Source: Paenibacillus dendritiformis (GTDB taxonomy: Bacteria > Bacillota > Bacilli > Paenibacillales > Paenibacillaceae). From it: a stretch of 64,000 bases of DNA. The stretch spans positions 90,633-154,632 of the forward strand of contig NZ_LDIG01000274.1 of the NCBI RefSeq assembly GCF_015845845.1. The letters are read 5' to 3'. Made by a program: the position numbers and the translations under genes. Below, piece by piece: positions 60,802 to 64,000 of the stretch; position 1 is the first letter of the stretch; every line of letters begins with the position of its first letter. A model generated the notes under the pieces. The model did not search any database, was not told the DNA's origin, and was given only the letters and a program-made list of their open reading frames with translations.

Positions 60802-62568
60802 ATGGCTAAACAGAAAATCATCGTCGTCGGCGGCGGTCTCGCCGGTCTGATGGCTGTCGTAAAAGCGGCGGAGGCAGGCGTGCACGTGGACCTGTTCTCT
60901 CTGGTTCCCGTCAAGCGGTCCCACTCCGTATGCGCCCAGGGCGGAATCAACGGGGCGGTCAACACGAAGGGGGAAGGCGACTCGCCATGGGAGCATTTTG
61001 ACGACACGGTATACGGCGGGGACTTCCTCGCGAACCAGCCTCCGGTCAAGGCAATGTGCGAAGCGGCGCCCGGCATCATCCATTTGATGGACCGGATGGG
61101 CGTTATGTTCAGCCGCACGCCGGAAGGCCTGCTTGATTTCCGCCGCTTCGGCGGCACGCAGTATCACCGGACGGCATTCGCCGGAGCGACCACCGGCCAA
61201 CAGCTGCTGTATGCGCTTGATGAGCAGGTGCGCCGTTGGGAAACCGCCGGCCTCGTCACCAAATATGAGCATTGGGAATTCCTCTCTGCCGTTATCGACG
61301 AGGATCAAGTGTGCCGCGGCATCACGGCGCAGGATCTCCGCTCCATGGAGATCAAGTCATTTGCAGCCGATGCGGTCATCCTCGCGACGGGCGGTCCCGG
61401 CATTATTTTCGGCAAGACGACGAACTCGGTCATCAATACCGGAACGGCAGCCAGCGCCGTCTATCAGCAGGGCGTCCGCTATGCGAACGGGGAATTCATC
61501 CAGATTCACCCGACCGCCATTCCGGGAGACGACAAGCTGCGCCTCATGTCCGAGTCGGCGCGCGGCGAAGGCGGACGGATCTGGACCTATAAGGACGGGA
61601 AGCCATGGTACTTCCTCGAAGAGAAGTATCCGGCCTACGGGAACCTCGTGCCGCGTGACATCGCGACTCGGGAAATTTTCCATGTCTGCGTCGATTTGAA
61701 GCTCGGCATCAACGGCGAGAACATGGTCTATCTCGATCTGTCGCACAAGGATCCGAAGGAACTTGACGTCAAGCTCGGCGGCATTATCGAGATTTACGAG
61801 AAGTTCATGGGCGACGACCCGCGCAAAATTCCGATGAAGATCTTCCCGGCTGTCCACTATTCGATGGGCGGCATGTGGGTCGACTACAATCAGATGACGA
61901 ATATCAAGGGCCTGTTCGCCGCAGGGGAATGCGAATACCAGTATCACGGGGCGAACCGTCTCGGCGCCAATTCCCTCCTGTCGGCCATTTTCGGCGGCAT
62001 GGTTGCAGGGCCGAAGGCCGTGGAATATATTCGCGGACTGGATAAGACCGTCGAGGATGTTTCCTCCAGCATATTCGACCGTGAAGTCAAGCTGAGAGCG
62101 GAGCGCTACGATAATCTGCTCAAGATGGACGGCAGCGAGAATGCCTATGTTCTCCATAAAGAGCTGGGCGAATGGATGACGAACAATATGACGGTCGTCC
62201 GCTACAATTCGAAGCTGGAAGACACCATTGTGAAGATCAAAGAGCTGAAGCAGCGTTATGCGAACATCAATATGTCGGATACGGCACGCTGGAACAATCA
62301 GGCCGCCAGCTTTACGCGCCAACTGTGGAACATGCTCGAGCTGGCCGAAGCGATGACGAAGAGCGCCTTGCTTCGCAACGAAAGCCGCGGCGCGCACTAC
62401 AAGCCGGAATTTCCGGAGCGGAACGACCAGGATTTCCTCAAGACGACGATTGCCGCCTGGACGCCGGAAGGACCGGAGATCAGCTACGAAGAGGTAGACG
62501 TATCGCTGATTGCGCCGCGGAAGCGCGATTATACGACGGATAAGAAAAGTAAAAAGAAAGGAGAATAA
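60802..62568 (+). CDS. sdhA: Succinate dehydrogenase flavoprotein subunit
   Basis: Flavoprotein of complex II, 588 residues, oxidises succinate to fumarate with covalently bound FAD. VVGGGLAGLMAV binds FAD, and HSVCAQGGINGA carries the histidine to which FAD is usually linked. HPTAIPGDDKLRLMSESARGEGG holds the active site, and the C-terminal HYSMGGMWVDYN and ANRLGANSLL follow. It begins 15 bases after sdhC behind GGGGGAGG and ends two bases before sdhB, so the three are one operon. Confidence 0.96.
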   Translation: MAKQKIIVVGGGLAGLMAVVKAAEAGVHVDLFSLVPVKRSHSVCAQGGINGAVNTKGEGDSPWEHFDDTVYGGDFLANQPPVKAMCEAAPGIIHLMDRMGVMFSRTPEGLLDFRRFGGTQYHRTAFAGATTGQQLLYALDEQVRRWETAGLVTKYEHWEFLSAVIDEDQVCRGITAQDLRSMEIKSFAADAVILATGGPGIIFGKTTNSVINTGTAASAVYQQGVRYANGEFIQIHPTAIPGDDKLRLMSESARGEGGRIWTYKDGKPWYFLEEKYPAYGNLVPRDIATREIFHVCVDLKLGINGENMVYLDLSHKDPKELDVKLGGIIEIYEKFMGDDPRKIPMKIFPAVHYSMGGMWVDYNQMTNIKGLFAAGECEYQYHGANRLGANSLLSAIFGGMVAGPKAVEYIRGLDKTVEDVSSSIFDREVKLRAERYDNLLKMDGSENAYVLHKELGEWMTNNMTVVRYNSKLEDTIVKIKELKQRYANINMSDTARWNNQAASFTRQLWNMLELAEAMTKSALLRNESRGAHYKPEFPERNDQDFLKTTIAAWTPEGPEISYEEVDVSLIAPRKRDYTTDKKSKKKGE

Positions 62569-62570
62569 CG

Positions 62571-63335
62571 ATGGCGGAAGCAGTGGCATCATCCAAGAAG
62601 ATCAAGTTCATTGTGACGCGTCAGGATTCGCCTGATGCGGCTCCTTATACCGAAGAGTTCGAAATTCCGTATCGCCCGAACATGAACGTCATCAGCGCCC
62701 TGATGGAGATCCAGCGAAATCCGGTCAACGCATCGGGCAAAGCGACGGCTCCGGTCTGCTGGGAGTCGAACTGCCTGGAAGAAGTATGCGGCGCCTGCTC
62801 GATGGTCATCAACGGCAAGCCGCGCCAAGCCTGCTCGGCCCTGATCGACAAGCTGGAGCAGCCGATTCGCCTCGCTCCGATGAAGACATTCCCGGTCGTG
62901 CGCGACCTGGTCATCAATCGGGAGCGGATGTTCAATGCGCTCAAGCGCGTCAAAGCCTGGATTCCGATTGACGGGACATATGATCTGGGGCCGGGACCGC
63001 GCATGGCGGAGACGAAGCGGCAGTGGGCGTATGAGCTGTCGAAGTGCATGACCTGCGGCGTATGTCTCGAAGCTTGCCCGAACGTGAATGACAAGACAAG
63101 CTTCATCGGACCGGCGCCGATCTCGCAGGTCCGTCTGTTCAACGCGCATCCGACGGGCGAGATGAACAAGGAAGAGCGGCTGGAGGCCCTCCTGGACGAT
63201 GGCGGCATTGAAGGCTGCGGCAACTCGCAGAACTGCGTCCGCTCCTGTCCGAAGGAGATTCCATTGACGACCTCCATCGCGGAAATGAATAAAGACACGA
63301 CCAAACTGATGTTCAAGCGTTGGTTCAAAATGTAA
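62571..63335 (+). CDS. sdhB: Succinate dehydrogenase iron-sulfur subunit
   Basis: Fe-S subunit of complex II, 254 residues. The [2Fe-2S] ligands lie in C63, C68, C73, C76 and C88 (NCLEEVCGACSM). The [4Fe-4S] and [3Fe-4S] clusters use C159, C162, C165, C169, C216, C222 and C226 (CMTCGVCLEACP, CGNSQNCVRSCP). It passes electrons from SdhA to the hemes of SdhC. AAAGGAG precedes ATG 62571. Last gene of the operon. Confidence 0.96.
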   Translation: MAEAVASSKKIKFIVTRQDSPDAAPYTEEFEIPYRPNMNVISALMEIQRNPVNASGKATAPVCWESNCLEEVCGACSMVINGKPRQACSALIDKLEQPIRLAPMKTFPVVRDLVINRERMFNALKRVKAWIPIDGTYDLGPGPRMAETKRQWAYELSKCMTCGVCLEACPNVNDKTSFIGPAPISQVRLFNAHPTGEMNKEERLEALLDDGGIEGCGNSQNCVRSCPKEIPLTTSIAEMNKDTTKLMFKRWFKM

Positions 63336-63356
63336 CCATAGCTGCGTCAAGCCACG

Positions 63357-63385
63357 GAGCGCCCCGGGAGCGGGGCGCTCTTTTT
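63357..63385 (+). terminator. Terminator of sdhCAB
   Basis: GAGCGCCCC (63357-63365) pairs with GGGGCGCTC (63372-63380), followed by five T. Confidence 0.88.
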
Positions 63386-63518
63386 GATCATCGCCTCGGT
63401 ATGCGGGCCATGGTAGGCGGCCAACGCGGAAATGCGGGTCGTTATAGAGGGCCAATGCGAAATGCAGACTCCCATGTCGCCCTATAAAGCCCCTGCGGAT
63501 AAGAAGTGGACGGATCAA

Positions 63519-63590
63519 TCCTGCAAAACTGCAGTATTTTACTTCTTTGGAGGCTGTTTTTGATGGAATTCCTGCAAATATACATCATTC
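63519..63590. repeat. CCTGCAAA...TGCAG modules
   Basis: CCTGCAAAACTGCAG (63520-63534) followed by TATTTT, and a degenerate second copy CCTGCAAATATACATCATT from 63571. Same family as at 22929 and 36893. The stretch 63386-63797 holds no convincing gene and becomes AT-rich after 63600. Confidence 0.6.
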
Positions 63591-63797
63591 CGCCCGTCTC
63601 ATCTGAAATCCAAGCCTATTAGCGTAAAAATGATCACTAGCGTTGCATCGAGCGGTTAGTTCATAATCTAATTTCAATTAACATCTATATATGATATATA
63701 TTTACATCTGCAATGTCCGCGCTAAGTCTAAAAAAGTCGAGCTGGAAATAGACCCTGCGCGTTATCCATTATATGTAAAATCATTTTTCGTTTGTCA

Positions 63798-64000
63798 TTA
63801 CCTCACAATCAGTTTCGGTTTCATCGACTTCGTTGCCTTTTTCGGACGTCTCCCATTTCGCTTTGGTCGTCCCCTAGATGTTCGGGTCGGCTTGCGGTTG
63901 AGTGCAGCGATCAAATTTTCCCATGGTTTTTCCGCATAGATGCGAATCAACTGAAGGAGATCCCATGTCGACTTATTACAGTCCAATGTTAGTTTAATTA
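63798..64000 (-). CDS. C-terminal part of an unidentified, possibly transposase, protein
   Basis: Minus-strand frame open to the right edge, ending at 63798. The visible 67 codons read STWDLLQLIRIYAEKPWENL and then a very basic tail rich in Arg, Lys and Pro (RGRPKRNGRRPKKATK). Lower GC than the neighbours and the basic tail suggest an insertion-sequence protein, but no catalytic residues lie inside the window. The name is a guess; the frame itself is likely real. Confidence 0.4.
   Translation of the reverse strand, partial: IKLTLDCNKSTWDLLQLIRIYAEKPWENLIAALNRKPTRTSRGRPKRNGRRPKKATKSMKPKLIVR

Noticed and set aside
63691..63939. Plus-strand frame of 82 codons near the right edge
   Set aside because: Low-complexity translation without ribosome site, lying opposite the more protein-like basic frame on the minus strand.

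Overview
The window is about 57% GC and looks like a chromosomal segment of a spore-forming Firmicute of the Paenibacillaceae, most likely Paenibacillus. The pointers are Sda and YheC/D-type sporulation genes, the Gram-positive loader pair DnaB/DnaI, coproheme decarboxylase HemQ, the futalosine-pathway enzyme MqnE, a c-di-AMP riboswitch in front of ktrBA, and a conserved Bacillus-like yut/yum/yui block. No rRNA, tRNA, CRISPR array or intact prophage was seen.

Layout. 1-13.5 kb: a glycerate kinase (cut by the left edge), a PucR-type regulator, and an eight-gene ureide operon. In order these are allantoate amidohydrolase, an MFS carrier, ureidoglycine aminohydrolase, ureidoglycolate dehydrogenase, the three oxamate carbamoyltransferase subunits (AllF/FdrA, AllG/YlbE, AllH/YlbF) and carbamate kinase. 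Together they convert allantoate to oxamate plus carbamoyl phosphate and recover ATP. 13.6-16.9 kb: a sugar or glycerol-phosphate type ABC importer behind a putative Pho box. 17-20.7 kb: NfuA, YuzB, a YutJ-like flavoprotein, MqnE and an A-type Fe-S carrier. 20.9-23.6 kb: a patch of decay and mobile remnants with a broken tyrosine recombinase, an orphan HicB-like antitoxin, a decayed gene and a tiny holin-like type I toxin. 23.7-26.8 kb: an HssRS-like heme-sensing two-component system next to a DUF2871 membrane protein whose promoter carries an HssR-type direct repeat. 27-31.6 kb: an ATP-grasp protein, sda under a DnaA-box cluster, a zinc-ribbon protein, YumC and NDH-2. 31.7-36.8 kb: MFS carrier, LysR regulator, PrpF, HemQ, YuiB. 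36.8-37.8 kb: gene-free repeats. 37.9-41 kb: a duplicated GH18 chitinase broken by a 5-bp microsatellite. 41-46.4 kb: an ABC-F gene behind an attenuator, then dnaB-dnaI and an MFS remnant. 46.6-49.7 kb: a small membrane protein, TrxA, UvrC. 50.3-53.7 kb: a Tm-1-like cluster whose AraC-type regulator carries a copy of the enzyme domain it sits beside. 53.7-58.8 kb: a CPBP protease, riboswitch-ktrB-ktrA and a Yip1-like protein. 58.9-63.3 kb: a LysR regulator divergent from sdhCAB. The right edge holds AT-rich DNA with a partial, transposase-like reading frame.

The most interesting signals are regulatory. They are the ABC-F attenuator with an exact 14-nt antiterminator match, the HssR-like repeat linking heme sensing to a DUF2871 protein, the enzyme-domain regulator of the Tm-1-like operon, the GGGCC microsatellite that switches the chitinase frame, and several unexplained intergenic repeat families.
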